A stretch of DNA of 34,593 nucleotides. It comes from Paenibacillus sp. A3. GTDB taxonomy: Bacteria > Bacillota > Bacilli > Paenibacillales > NBRC-103111. Location: the NCBI RefSeq assembly GCF_001399685.1, contig NZ_JTHN01000201.1:1-34593 (forward strand), given 5' to 3'. A program made the position numbers and the translations under genes. Below, piece by piece: positions 7,899 through 15,939 of this stretch. The stretch's first letter is position 1. Every line of letters starts with the position of its first letter. The notes below the pieces were generated by a model. The model saw nothing but the letters and a program-made list of their open reading frames with translations, ran no database searches and was not told the DNA's origin.

Positions 7899-8060
7899 AT
7901 GATCTTTGTATGTTTCATAAAGAAAAAAGGAAAAGCACTCACTTTTGTGGTAGGTGCGTTACTTCTTTTTAATAAGATGCCGATATATGCTTCCGCAACC
8001 GGAAAGGGATTTAAGGATGTGAGTCCGGACAATACGCCTATAAAATGGGGTAGGGCGTAA
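7899..8060 (+). pseudogene. Fragment resembling the start of an S-layer-homology (SLH) secreted protein
   Basis: A short frame encodes a basic start and hydrophobic segment (KKKGKALTFVVGALLLF), a likely signal-peptide end (IYASA), and then GKGFKDVSPDN followed by KWGRA and a stop. FKDV near a W is how SLH domains begin. The reading frame closes at once, and the following 150 bases (to about 8214) stay coding-like in other frames without a start. There is no clear ribosome site. I read this as a decayed gene remnant; it could also be chance. Confidence 0.35.
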
Positions 8061-8256
8061 GTTATATTATACCTCCAGAAAGTAAATTATCCTCTTTCCC
8101 CGAACCTGAATTTTTGGAACAGCAGAATGTACGCTGCGAGATTCATCACAAATGCAAGTTGTTATCTATTCAAAGCAGGAAAACACCACGAACACGGCTA
8201 TAACAAAGTTTTACGTTTAGTATAAATCTAAAACTTCGTGATAGGTTTTATATTTA

Positions 8257-8862
8257 TCAAGTTGGGTGAGGATCTTCCTGGCCTGTTCTTAATGCTAAAA
8301 TATACTTGTCCAACTCTTTCGTTAGTTGATTTGGTTCGTACCCGACGTCTTCCAATGAAAGGGTATTGAAATACGTTAATTCGTTGTCCCCATCCGTGAT
8401 CGTAAGGTAATATAAGTATCCAACACCAAGGGATTGATCGCTCTTTTTACGGAGTTTTATTCCTTTCAGTTTGTTGGAAATTTCACCGAGTGTTTGTACA
8501 TCGTTGATCTGCAAAACTTTTCCGGTGTCTCCATACTTAACTTCAAGCTTGGTGATTTTATCAAAATCGCTTTTTAATATTACAGATAAGGGGATAAAAT
8601 GCGCGGGGGCATCGTTCAGGAAGATTTCATTGTCATGAACGCTGTACCTTATCGATATACCGGTATTCTCCGCAATAAACCGAATCGGGACGTAGGTATT
8701 ATTTTCGTAATTTAATACCGTGTATTCGTGCATGTCTATTTTTTTGCCATTAAAACTAAAATTAATGGGGAATAACAAAGCTTGAATGGCATCTCCGGCA
8801 TAAACCATGGTAGACATGGAAACAACTGCACCACAAACAAACCCGATTATGTACTTCCTCAT
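8257..8862 (-). CDS. Secreted protein with copper-amine-oxidase-N-like (stalk) domain
   Basis: The protein has about 201 residues and a signal peptide (MRKYIIGFVCGAVVSMSTMV, cleavage after VYA). A stalk-type domain follows, with the typical string ending in TYVPIRFIAENTGISIRY and HDNEIFLN; such domains bind or space surface proteins in Paenibacillus-type bacteria. The C-terminal part (KLEVKYGDTGKVLQINDV, YLYYLTITDGDNELTYF) looks like a small beta domain of unknown role. The ATG at 8862 follows GGAGGTGA; the longer frame to 8934 is not supported. It stands alone on its strand between secreted-protein genes. Confidence 0.8.
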   Translation of the reverse strand: MRKYIIGFVCGAVVSMSTMVYAGDAIQALLFPINFSFNGKKIDMHEYTVLNYENNTYVPIRFIAENTGISIRYSVHDNEIFLNDAPAHFIPLSVILKSDFDKITKLEVKYGDTGKVLQINDVQTLGEISNKLKGIKLRKKSDQSLGVGYLYYLTITDGDNELTYFNTLSLEDVGYEPNQLTKELDKYILALRTGQEDPHPT

Positions 8863-9130
8863 TTTGTATTCACCTCCATAATATTGGTATAATTTGTTTG
8901 ACGCGATTGGCGTTAACAAAGTTGCTATCTTCATATCTATCCAAGGGCTTAACCGCTCCGCTGTGAAGTGGAACAGCTTTTTCGCTCGATGATTCAGTTA
9001 AGAGGTAAACTGTTGAAACTTAGTATCTCATAAATTTTTAAACCATTAAGTTTTTCAGGAAGCCCTTGTTTTGAGGGCTTTTGCCGTGTATTTTAAGTGT
9101 TTTCTCTTTTTCGAGGAGGTATCGGGTATT

Positions 9131-9559
9131 ATGGCAAAGATTATGGTTCGGGGATTATTTCTCCTTTTCCTTCTCAGTTTTACTGGCTGTTCCGTGAAGA
9201 AAGACATAACTCTTACTGCCACATCAGCAGAATGGAACATTGAGATTTTCTATAAAGTAGTGGAAGGAAAGTACCAAGAAATACCGAGCATTCAATACCT
9301 AGGCAAGAAACCGATTGGACCAGAGGTCACGCTTGACATCATTTATACAAACTATAGTGTGACAACAAATACGTTATCAGGATTAGATTACCTTGGCATG
9401 GAAATGAAGGAACTTAACACAAGAACAGTACTGAAAGACTGGAAGGATGTCGAAACAATAAAAATTACTTGGAATAATGCAGAAGGAAATTTCGAAGAAA
9501 CGCTTATACCTAAGCCAAAGCAGATAGGTAACTCCAATCAAAAACCAACACCGTTATAG
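9131..9559 (+). CDS. Lipoprotein, first copy of a tandem pair
   Basis: The protein has 142 residues. A short signal ends in the lipobox FTGC, so it should be tethered to the outer membrane leaflet. The mature domain begins ITLTATSAEWNIEIFYKVVE and contains GKKPIGPEVTLDIIY and ETIKITWNNAEG, probably a small beta sandwich. I do not recognise the family. GAGGAGG lies ten bases before the ATG at 9131, and the longer frame from 9071 lacks a site. The next gene is the same length and aligns without gaps over its whole length, including the ribosome site context, so the two arose by tandem duplication. Confidence 0.8.
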   Translation: MAKIMVRGLFLLFLLSFTGCSVKKDITLTATSAEWNIEIFYKVVEGKYQEIPSIQYLGKKPIGPEVTLDIIYTNYSVTTNTLSGLDYLGMEMKELNTRTVLKDWKDVETIKITWNNAEGNFEETLIPKPKQIGNSNQKPTPL

Positions 9560-9619
9560 ACGTTTTTATTGTCTATATCTTTAAGAATTTTCATTATTTT
9601 TTCCAGGAGGTACCGTATC

Positions 9620-10048
9620 ATGTTTAAAATAATTATTCGGGGGTTACTCCCTCTTTTCCTTGTCTTCATCATTGGTTGTTCCGGAAAGAGTGACGTCACC
9701 CTTACTGCCGTATCGTCTGATTGGAACATCGAAATCTTCTATAAAGTAGTAGAAGGAAAGTACAGAGAAATACCGAGTATTCAATACATAGGCAAGAAAC
9801 CGATTGGACCAGAGGTCACGCTTGATATTATCTATAAGAACAATAGCGCAACAACAAATACTTTATCAGGGCATAACTATCTTGGCATGCAAATGAAAGT
9901 GCTTGTTACAAGAACTGAAATTGGTAATTGGAAGGATGTGGATAAAATAAAGATAACTTGGAGCAGTGATGAAGGGAATTCGGAAGAAACCCTTATTCCT
10001 AAGGTAAAGCAATCAGATAATTCTGAGCCAAAATCAATACCGCTGTAG
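9620..10048 (+). CDS. Lipoprotein, second copy of a tandem pair
   Basis: The protein has 142 residues, collinear with the preceding lipoprotein. Its lipobox is IIGC. It shares WNIEIFYKVVEGKY, EIPSIQY, GKKPIGPEVTLDIIY and TTNTLSG with the first copy, and differs mostly in the signal peptide and at exposed-looking positions (for example DYLGMEMKEL versus NYLGMQMKVL). The ATG at 9620 follows CAGGAGGT. Function unknown. It lies 35 bases before another small membrane-anchored protein, so the three may be co-transcribed. Confidence 0.8.
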   Translation: MFKIIIRGLLPLFLVFIIGCSGKSDVTLTAVSSDWNIEIFYKVVEGKYREIPSIQYIGKKPIGPEVTLDIIYKNNSATTNTLSGHNYLGMQMKVLVTRTEIGNWKDVDKIKITWSSDEGNSEETLIPKVKQSDNSEPKSIPL

Positions 10049-10082
10049 GGGTGGTCGTTTGGATAGGGGGGCGTGATAGGTA

Positions 10083-10511
10083 GTGAAAATATCAAAATTC
10101 ATCTTAAGCATTTGTTTAATAGTCTCATTAGCATTAAATGTTTACTTGATTAAGAATCAAATGACCACGAATAATAAGCAACAAAAGATTGATCTAGATT
10201 TTAAAGCATCTATAGGAAGAATTTCCGGATCTCTTGATTCTGTAACCGATGGAAATTATACCGGTTATTTAACCGCGATCGAACATGCCTCCAAAGCAAA
10301 CGCATTATCCAAATATTCATCCTATAATCATGAGACCAGCAATATAACAGGTACAACGTCAGAGCTTATTAATAAATTTAGGAATCTCTATGCCAGTCAA
10401 AAAAATTTGGCTGATAAAGAAAGACTAATGCAAGGTTTTCAGCAATTAACGGCAGAGCCCAATCATTGCGAAACTATGCACAACATTCTAATGTTGCTGA
10501 ATAAACAATAA
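10083..10511 (+). CDS. Small membrane-anchored protein, unknown
   Basis: The protein has 142 residues starting with GTG at 10083. One N-terminal membrane segment (KFILSICLIVSLALNVYLI) is followed by an extracytoplasmic, mostly helical domain (IGRISGSLDSVTDGNYTGYL, then TSELINKFRNLYASQKNL). There is no lipobox or strong cleavage site, so it is probably a type II anchor. I do not recognise the family. The ribosome site is only moderate (GGGGGG some ten bases upstream, GATAGG nearer). It belongs to the run of surface proteins in the AT-rich stretch. Confidence 0.7.
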   Translation: MKISKFILSICLIVSLALNVYLIKNQMTTNNKQQKIDLDFKASIGRISGSLDSVTDGNYTGYLTAIEHASKANALSKYSSYNHETSNITGTTSELINKFRNLYASQKNLADKERLMQGFQQLTAEPNHCETMHNILMLLNKQ

Positions 10512-10537
10512 AAAATAACCCCCTTGAGTGTGGGGGT
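10509..10537 (-). terminator. Terminator for the small secreted basic protein (minus strand)
   Basis: ACCCCC (10518-10523) pairs with GGGGGT (10532-10537). On the minus strand it runs into a T-rich tail (plus-strand AAAAAATA). On the plus strand the tail is missing. Confidence 0.75.
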
Positions 10538-10544
10538 GTGATCA

Positions 10545-10766
10545 TTACTTATGCGTTTTCGTTCCTTTTTTTCCAGTGTAAGGGTTGGTGTTGCCTTTGG
10601 TGCTCCAATTGTTCTTGAAGCTCTTGTCTTTGCTGGATCGATGATGGGATTGGACGTGAGTGCCGTTTTTCTTGGTGTAACTTTTTACTTTTGTCGCAGC
10701 GGAAGCAGAACCGGCGAAGCTAAGTGCGAGCACAGCGCTCATCAGGAGCAGGATCAGTTTTTTCAT
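10545..10766 (-). CDS. Small secreted basic protein (NWSTKGNxNPYTGKKG family)
   Basis: The protein has 73 residues: a signal peptide (MKKLILLLMSAVLALSF, cleaved after GSASA) and a ~49-residue basic mature peptide. The mature part carries the recurrent pattern YTKKNGTHVQSHHRSSKD, then NNWSTKGNTNPYTGKKG. This short pattern is widespread in bacteria as a small exported protein of unknown function. The start at 10766 has GGAGG close upstream. An extended -10 (TATGGTAAAAT) lies about 50 bases upstream on the minus strand. Confidence 0.85.
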   Translation of the reverse strand: MKKLILLLMSAVLALSFAGSASAATKVKSYTKKNGTHVQSHHRSSKDKSFKNNWSTKGNTNPYTGKKGTKTHK

Positions 10767-10852
10767 GGTTGTCCTCCTTCATTCGGAATAAAAATCAGGA
10801 CTATTTTACCATATTTCCGGTTATTTGCGACTATAATTTTAAATATGTATCC

Positions 10853-10903
10853 GAAAAAAGCAAGGGGATTCGAAACGCGCATGTTGCGTCATCGAATCCC
10901 CTT
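10853..10903 (-). terminator. Terminator of the bmrCD operon
   Basis: AAGGGGATTCGA (10862-10873) pairs perfectly with TCGAATCCCCTT (10892-10903). T-runs lie on both sides, TTTTTT on the minus strand just beyond. Confidence 0.88.
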
Positions 10904-10918
10904 TTTTCCGGTTATCCC

Positions 10919-13042
10919 TCAAGCCGTCGTTTGAGCCGCACTGCCCGATTGAAGCTGGTACATGCGGTAGTACCGACCTTGCAGCCGCATCAACTGCTCG
11001 TGATTGCCCCGCTCGACGATCTCGCCGCGATGAAGCACAAGAATTTGATCGGCTTCGCGGATCGTGGACAGCCGGTGGGCGATCACGAAGGTCGTCCGGC
11101 CTTCGCTGACGACCCGCAGCGCCTCCTGAATGAGTCCCTCCGTCTCGCTGTCGATGCTGGCCGTCGCCTCATCGAGAATGAGAATAGCCGGGTCGAAGGC
11201 GAGCGCCCTCGCGAAGGAAATGAGCTGCCGCTGTCCGGCGGACAACGTGCTGCCCCGCTCGACCACCGGCTCGTCTACGCCGCCGGGCAGCTGCTCGACG
11301 AAGGAGGCTGCGCCGACATCCTTGAGCGCCTGGCGAACCTGCTCCGGCCCAATCCGTTCGTTGTACAGGCTCACGTTAAACTTGATGTCGCCTGCGAACA
11401 AAAACGGGTCCTGCAGCACGATGCCCATATGCTTGCGCAGCGCCTGCTTCGAAAGCGTACGGATTTCCGTTCCGTCGACGCGGATTTCCCCTTCCGTCGG
11501 CTCGTAGAAGCCGAGCAGCAGGTTCATGATCGAGCTTTTGCCCGAGCCGGTATGCCCGACAAGCGCGATGGTCTCGCCTTTTCGCGCCTCGAACGAAATG
11601 CCGCGAAGTACAGGCTCTCCGGTTTTGTAGGCGAAGGTGACGTTGTCGAAGACGACATGGCCTTCCGGCCGCGGTACTGCGTCCGACGAAGCCACTTCGG
11701 TGCCTTCGATGTCGAGCAAGTGGAACACTTTCTCCGCGGACACGACGGCCCGCTGCGCATTCAGCATTTGGTCGAAAATGCCGATGATCGGCTGGAAGAG
11801 CCGCCCCGTATAATCGATAAACGCATAGAACACGCCGAACGAGATCGAAGTCTGAAGCGATTGCCCGCCGAAATACCAGATCGCGCCGGCGGTAAAAAAG
11901 GCCCCGACAAGTCCCGTGAAATTGCGCGAGGACAGCGAAAATACGCGGTTCTGCTTGATATGGTTCCGGTAACGGTCCTCGTTGAGCGCATCGAACTCCC
12001 GCAGGCGGTTCTTCTCCTGCCGGAACGCTTGCAGGATCGGCATGACCGCGATCGATTCACTGATCATCGCATTCATATCGCTCAGCCGGGCCCGCATGAT
12101 CGCAACGTACTTTTGCGAAAATTTCAAATGAATGAACATGACGACGGCAAACAACGGAAGCAGCAGCAGCGAGACGAGCGCCAGCTTGACATCAAGCAAA
12201 AATAAGGCGATGTAGATGCCTGCGATGTTGATCGTACTCACCACGAACGTCGCCATAAAGCTCATGAACAGGTCGCGGATCGCTTCCGTATCGTTCGCAA
12301 TCCGCGATACGACCTGCCCGATCGGCGTATTATCGAAATAGCGGATCGGCATGCGTTGAATGTGGCGCATCAGATCCATCCGCATCCGCTGGATGATGCG
12401 CAGCGCCGTCGTCTGCAGCGTCAAGCCCTGCACGTAATGCAGAATGCTGCCAAGCGCAAGCAGACCGACGAACAGCCCCAGCCAGCGAGCGACCGGACCG
12501 ACGTCATGCCGGTAAAACTGCGCCGTCTCCGCCGCGGAAAGCTTGCGAGCCGGGTACATCTCGCTGACGCCTCCGGGCACCGTGCGCTTCACCTCGGCCG
12601 CTTCCCCGTCCTTCGCCGGGCCGACGAGCGACCATTGGCCTTCCAACGCAGCCGGCTGACCTACCAAGTACAAGCCGCCCTCCAGCTGCAAAATCCTCGC
12701 GTCCTTCATCACGGACCGGTTAAAGATGGCGCCGCGGCGTTCCGCCTCCTCCATCCAATCCTGACGAATGTAGAATTTCCCGTCTACATGGGCCTGTTTG
12801 ACCCCTTCTTCGGGCAGATCAAGGCCGGAGGCGATTTCAACCCACGGCAGCCCGATGGCGCCGATGTGACGGTCGATGATCGTTTTGGCGATAAACGGTC
12901 CGGCCAGCTCCGCGCCGACCGCACAGCAGAGCACCAGCAGGGCTAGCGCGATACGGTATTTAAAAAGCAGCGCGTAACCGAGCAGCCTGCGCAAAATGGG
13001 TTTGCCCGATGATTCGTTCGTTTCTATGGCGATATGACTCAC
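10919..13042 (-). CDS. bmrD: BmrD-type half of heterodimeric multidrug ABC exporter
   Basis: The protein has 707 residues: a six-helix exporter domain followed by a nucleotide-binding domain. An extracytoplasmic insertion of about 120 residues (roughly 62-185) separates the first two membrane helices, a hallmark of BmrD (YheH) of Bacillus subtilis. Motifs are GHTGSGKSSI (Walker A), LSAGQRQL (non-canonical signature), and ILILDEATASID with the catalytic glutamate. ATP is hydrolysed at the site made by this Walker B and the partner's LSGGQ. The start is GTG at 13042 with GGAAGG very close; no other start exists before the upstream in-frame stop. It follows bmrC by 30 bases, and the pair should export drugs across the cytoplasmic membrane. 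Confidence 0.93.
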   Translation of the reverse strand: MSHIAIETNESSGKPILRRLLGYALLFKYRIALALLVLCCAVGAELAGPFIAKTIIDRHIGAIGLPWVEIASGLDLPEEGVKQAHVDGKFYIRQDWMEEAERRGAIFNRSVMKDARILQLEGGLYLVGQPAALEGQWSLVGPAKDGEAAEVKRTVPGGVSEMYPARKLSAAETAQFYRHDVGPVARWLGLFVGLLALGSILHYVQGLTLQTTALRIIQRMRMDLMRHIQRMPIRYFDNTPIGQVVSRIANDTEAIRDLFMSFMATFVVSTINIAGIYIALFLLDVKLALVSLLLLPLFAVVMFIHLKFSQKYVAIMRARLSDMNAMISESIAVMPILQAFRQEKNRLREFDALNEDRYRNHIKQNRVFSLSSRNFTGLVGAFFTAGAIWYFGGQSLQTSISFGVFYAFIDYTGRLFQPIIGIFDQMLNAQRAVVSAEKVFHLLDIEGTEVASSDAVPRPEGHVVFDNVTFAYKTGEPVLRGISFEARKGETIALVGHTGSGKSSIMNLLLGFYEPTEGEIRVDGTEIRTLSKQALRKHMGIVLQDPFLFAGDIKFNVSLYNERIGPEQVRQALKDVGAASFVEQLPGGVDEPVVERGSTLSAGQRQLISFARALAFDPAILILDEATASIDSETEGLIQEALRVVSEGRTTFVIAHRLSTIREADQILVLHRGEIVERGNHEQLMRLQGRYYRMYQLQSGSAAQTTA

Positions 13043-13072
13043 GTCCTTCCCGGTTGGCCTGGAATCGCGGCC

Positions 13073-14824
13073 CTATGATGAAGCGTCCAGCAAGCTTGCT
13101 TCGAGTTGCTGACGCTCGAACTGCTCCTTGTACCAGCCGCCGCGCTGCAGCAGCTGCTCGTGTGTTCCTTCCTCTGCGATGCGTCCGTCCTCCAGCACGA
13201 CGATCCAGTCGGCATGCATGACGGCGGACAGCCGGTGCGTGGCGATTAGCGTCGTCTTCCCGGCGCGCTCCGCACGGATGTGCCCGAGAATGGCGCTTTC
13301 GGTGCGGGCATCCACGGCAGACAGCGAATCGTCGAGAATGAGAATTTCCGGATCGGTCAGCAAAGCGCGCGCAATGCTTACCCGCTGCTTTTGTCCGCCG
13401 GACAGCATGACGCCGTTCTCGCCAACGATCGTTTGCAGCCCTTCGGGGAGCTGCTCCACATCCTGCGTAAATGAAGCCATCTCAATGGCCCGGCTGATTT
13501 CCTCCGGCGAAGCGTTCGGACGCCCCAGCGCAATGTTGTCGCGCACGGACTTGGACAGCAGCAGATGCTCCTGCGACACGTAGCCGATCCAGCCGCGCAC
13601 GTGCTCGATCGCCAGTTCCTCGATCGGCACATCCGAAAGACGTACGCTGCCGGCCGGGGCCGGATAGAAGCGCAATAGTTGCTTCAGCAGGGTGCTTTTG
13701 CCGCTGCCGGTCCGCCCTACGATGCCGAGTGTCTGCCCGCGCTCAAGCCGCAGGGAGACGTCGGTCAAGCTGTCTTGGGCCGCTCCCGGGTAGCGGAACG
13801 TAAGGTCACGCAGCTCGATCGATTCCGGACGGCCGACCTCTACCGGATGAGCGGGATTTTGTACGTCGGGCTGCTGCTCGAAGCTGCGCGTCAAGCGGTC
13901 GACGGAAGCCGTCCCGCGCTGCAGCACGTTGATGAACTCGCCGAAGGCGATCATCGGCCAGATCAGCATACCGAGGTAAATGTTAAACGAGACGAGCTGC
14001 CCGAGCGTAATGTCGTTGTGGAACACCAGATACGCCCCGTACCCGATGCCGATAACGTAGCTCAAGCCAACGATCAGCGAGATGGCCGGATGGAACAAAG
14101 CGTTGATGGCGGCCACACGGATGTTCTTATCCATTACGTCGCGGGTGATCCGGTCAAATGCGGCGAGGTCGTGCTCCTCCTGCACGTACGAGCGGATCAC
14201 GCGCATGCCGGAAATCGACTCCAGCGCTTGATCGTTCATCCGTCCGAACGCCGTCTGCGCGGCAATGAACCGCTTTCGCGTATGCTTGCCGAGGACGCTG
14301 ATCAGCACTGTAAGCAGCGGCAGCGGCAGCAGCGCCGCCAGCATCAGCTTCCAGCTGATGAACGAAATCATCGTCACAAGCACGACCGTCGTGCCGACAA
14401 TCGTATTCACAAGCGTCATGACGCCGTAACCGGCCGTCTGGCCGATGGCAGGCACGTCGTTGGTCGCTAGAGCCATCAGTTCCCCGGTGCTGTTGCGCTG
14501 GAAAAACGACGGCGACATCCGGGTCAAATGAGCGGTCAAACGGCTTCGCAGCAGCTTTTCGAGCAGCAGCGAATTGCCGAACAGCGTCGTAATCCATACG
14601 TAGATCATGATATACAGCACTACGGCCAAACCGATGAGCAGCAGCACGCTCTGCCGCAGCCCTTCGGCGGTCAGAGAACCGGTGCGGATGTGGTCAATGA
14701 CGCTTCCGATCATCCGCGGCGGCAAAATATTCAGCACGCTGACCGCGGCCATCAGCACGATAGCCAGCGCATACGGCCCCCAGCGGTCGCGAAAAAACCA
14801 GGCAAGACGCCCGACAAACGACAA
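13073..14824 (-). CDS. bmrC: BmrC-type half of heterodimeric multidrug ABC exporter
   Basis: The protein has 583 residues, an ABC exporter half (six membrane helices plus NBD). Motifs are GRTGSGKSTLLKQLL, LSGGQKQRVSIARALL, and ILILDDSLSAVDA in which aspartate replaces the catalytic glutamate. This makes its own ATP site degenerate, exactly as in BmrC (YheI). Together with BmrD's odd signature this gives the asymmetric pair expected of BmrCD. Length and motif order agree with the family. The TTG at 14824 has GAGGTGG six bases upstream. In B. subtilis the operon is induced by ribosome-targeting antibiotics through the leader bmrB; a different leader candidate is present here (14927-15007). Confidence 0.93.
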   Translation of the reverse strand: MSFVGRLAWFFRDRWGPYALAIVLMAAVSVLNILPPRMIGSVIDHIRTGSLTAEGLRQSVLLLIGLAVVLYIMIYVWITTLFGNSLLLEKLLRSRLTAHLTRMSPSFFQRNSTGELMALATNDVPAIGQTAGYGVMTLVNTIVGTTVVLVTMISFISWKLMLAALLPLPLLTVLISVLGKHTRKRFIAAQTAFGRMNDQALESISGMRVIRSYVQEEHDLAAFDRITRDVMDKNIRVAAINALFHPAISLIVGLSYVIGIGYGAYLVFHNDITLGQLVSFNIYLGMLIWPMIAFGEFINVLQRGTASVDRLTRSFEQQPDVQNPAHPVEVGRPESIELRDLTFRYPGAAQDSLTDVSLRLERGQTLGIVGRTGSGKSTLLKQLLRFYPAPAGSVRLSDVPIEELAIEHVRGWIGYVSQEHLLLSKSVRDNIALGRPNASPEEISRAIEMASFTQDVEQLPEGLQTIVGENGVMLSGGQKQRVSIARALLTDPEILILDDSLSAVDARTESAILGHIRAERAGKTTLIATHRLSAVMHADWIVVLEDGRIAEEGTHEQLLQRGGWYKEQFERQQLEASLLDASS

Positions 14825-14926
14825 AGGAATCCACCTCTTTCTCTCTATGAATTGAAATTGCTTAGAGCACCGACTTCTTTGTATTAGGAAACATACATTC
14901 GCTTTTCACTCTAATACCATACCATA

Positions 14927-15007
14927 TTATGGGCGTCTTGCCACCGGGAATTTTTTGATGAAACGAATTTTCTTGCCACAAACTTCGCAAGAAATGGACA
15001 AAAACAA
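14927..15007 (-). CDS. Candidate 26-residue leader peptide upstream of bmrC
   Basis: A TTG at 15007 sits six bases after GGGAGGG. It opens a 26-codon frame reading LSISCEVCGKKIRF and then KKFPVARRP. The CxxC-G pattern resembles tiny zinc-finger peptides. It stops 102 bases before bmrC. The sequence TTTCTTGC...GCAAGAAA (14969-14994) inside it can form an eight-pair stem. Because bmrB of B. subtilis is a translated leader in the same position, I infer a similar regulatory role. It could instead be a leftover of a small gene or chance. Confidence 0.4.
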   Translation of the reverse strand: MFLSISCEVCGKKIRFIKKFPVARRP

Positions 15008-15052
15008 AAAGCGCCCTCCCATTGATTCAACAACGGCAAGTGGTAGTATTGA

Positions 15053-15081
15053 AGTATAACGCAATCATTTTTCGGCATAAA
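15053..15081 (-). promoter_or_regulatory. Possible promoter for the leader-bmrCD transcript
   Basis: On the minus strand TTTATG (15081-15076) is 17 bases from TATACT (15058-15053). The -10 is good and the -35 poor. Transcription from here would include the 26-codon frame and about 220 bases of leader. The 95 bases between the frame and bmrC can form two mutually exclusive stems, GTATTAG with CTAATAC or TTAGAG with CTCTAA, but no U-run follows either. Confidence 0.35.
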
Positions 15082-15119
15082 ATAAAAAGAGCCTTCGCCA
15101 CTGCAACGGCAAAGACTCT
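15080..15119 (-). terminator. Strong terminator upstream of bmrC leader (minus strand)
   Basis: On the minus strand AGAGTCTTTGCC pairs with GGCGAAGGCTCT (G-U pairs included) around an eight-base loop and is followed by TTTTTATTTT. G-U wobbles on this strand become mismatches on the other, so the minus strand is the functional one. It would end the decayed unit upstream and insulate bmrCD. Confidence 0.75.
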
Positions 15120-15182
15120 AGGACAAAAAACTGTGGCCGAACCCCACGGCGCGCAAAGATTGAATCTAAGCGAAACCCACCG

Positions 15183-15375
15183 TTAGGCAGCCAACTTATC
15201 AAGACTTTTTTGCAAAGATATGAGTGCTATCAAGCACTCTTTCTTTGTTTATTGTGTACAACGATATGGGACATAGACTTCATTATTTATGGCGCCAGAC
15301 AGTTACCGGATAACGTTGTCGCGGAAGCCGGTTTGATTTTGAGCTATCGTTTCCCGTTTAGTTGAATCGAAGTAC
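15183..15375 (-). pseudogene. Decayed coding remnant, possibly the 3' end of a mobile element
   Basis: On the minus strand one frame reads NQTGFRDNVIR, stop, LSGAINNEVYVPYRCTQ, stop, KKECLIALISLQKSLDKLAA, stop (15185-15183). Long coding-like stretches broken by two in-frame TAA codons suggest a decayed gene. A strong terminator follows 64 bases later. The tail QKSLDKLAA looks to me like the end of an insertion-sequence protein, but I cannot name the family and see no terminal repeats. The rest of 14880-15440 holds no intact gene beyond the leader candidate. Confidence 0.3.
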
Positions 15376-15445
15376 TCAACTTAATATTGCTGTGAAAATC
15401 ATTAGATGAGGCTTTATTTCGTACGGATTAATAAGTAATAGAAAA

Positions 15446-15754
15446 TTATTTAATATAGCCATTCTTAGTATTGTCTACTTTTACATCCACAATTTTATCA
15501 TGTTCAACTCTTATAGATACCCAAAAATCTTTTTCACAATTTGGACAACAGACGTATCCATCTCCTAATGCACTTCCGTTGAATGGTCTTTTCTGGTGCG
15601 GAGGCTTGCTCTTCCCTGTCGCCCATGTTAATGCATCACCCAAGTTATAGGTATCTAGATTCAACATACCCATTTTAAATTCGGCTTCTGTATTAACAAC
15701 CGCCCCACATCTGGGACATGCCCCGTTAAATAATAGTAGGTTATACAATCCCAA
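15446..15754 (-). CDS. Small zinc-ribbon-like hypothetical protein
   Basis: The protein has 102 residues with two cysteine pairs, CPRC near the N-terminus (in NGACPRCGAVV) and CPNC later (CCPNCEKDFW), a likely zinc-binding ribbon. The middle segment (NLDTYNLGDALTWATG) is polar, and the C-terminus (KIVDVKVDNT) looks like a beta strand. The start is TTG at 15754, with AGGAGC about six bases upstream. No partner gene is adjacent and I do not recognise the family. The stretch between it and 16384 has no gene I trust. Confidence 0.65.
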   Translation of the reverse strand: MGLYNLLLFNGACPRCGAVVNTEAEFKMGMLNLDTYNLGDALTWATGKSKPPHQKRPFNGSALGDGYVCCPNCEKDFWVSIRVEHDKIVDVKVDNTKNGYIK

Positions 15755-15939
15755 TGTTAAGCTCCTATTCTCTTTCAGGATAATATCATATTCGAATCAG
15801 AACAGGGGATATCCTTCATTTCTTAAAATGGATTTATTCGGAAAGCCATTAAACTATCCTGCCCGTTTCGCTGAATGGTATGGTGGGCGCTTAAGACATC
15901 GATCAAAATACAGGTTCTTCGTTCTGTTCTGGGAATGTA

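Noticed and set aside
10724-12205. Long plus-strand open frame of 493 codons
   Set aside because: Antisense to bmrD in GC-rich sequence, without start signals; a shadow frame.
14911-15078. 55-codon frame with an ATG in the bmrC leader
   Set aside because: No ribosome site, and its start lies in the promoter-like sequence. The 26-codon frame is better supported.
15100-15200. Plus-strand motifs CGCAAAG, CTAAG and GGCAGCC resembling a cyclic-di-GMP-I riboswitch
   Set aside because: No GAAA-type loop or closing P1 helix could be built, no gene follows on that strand, and the motif overlaps a coding-like remnant on the other strand. A covariance-model scan would decide.
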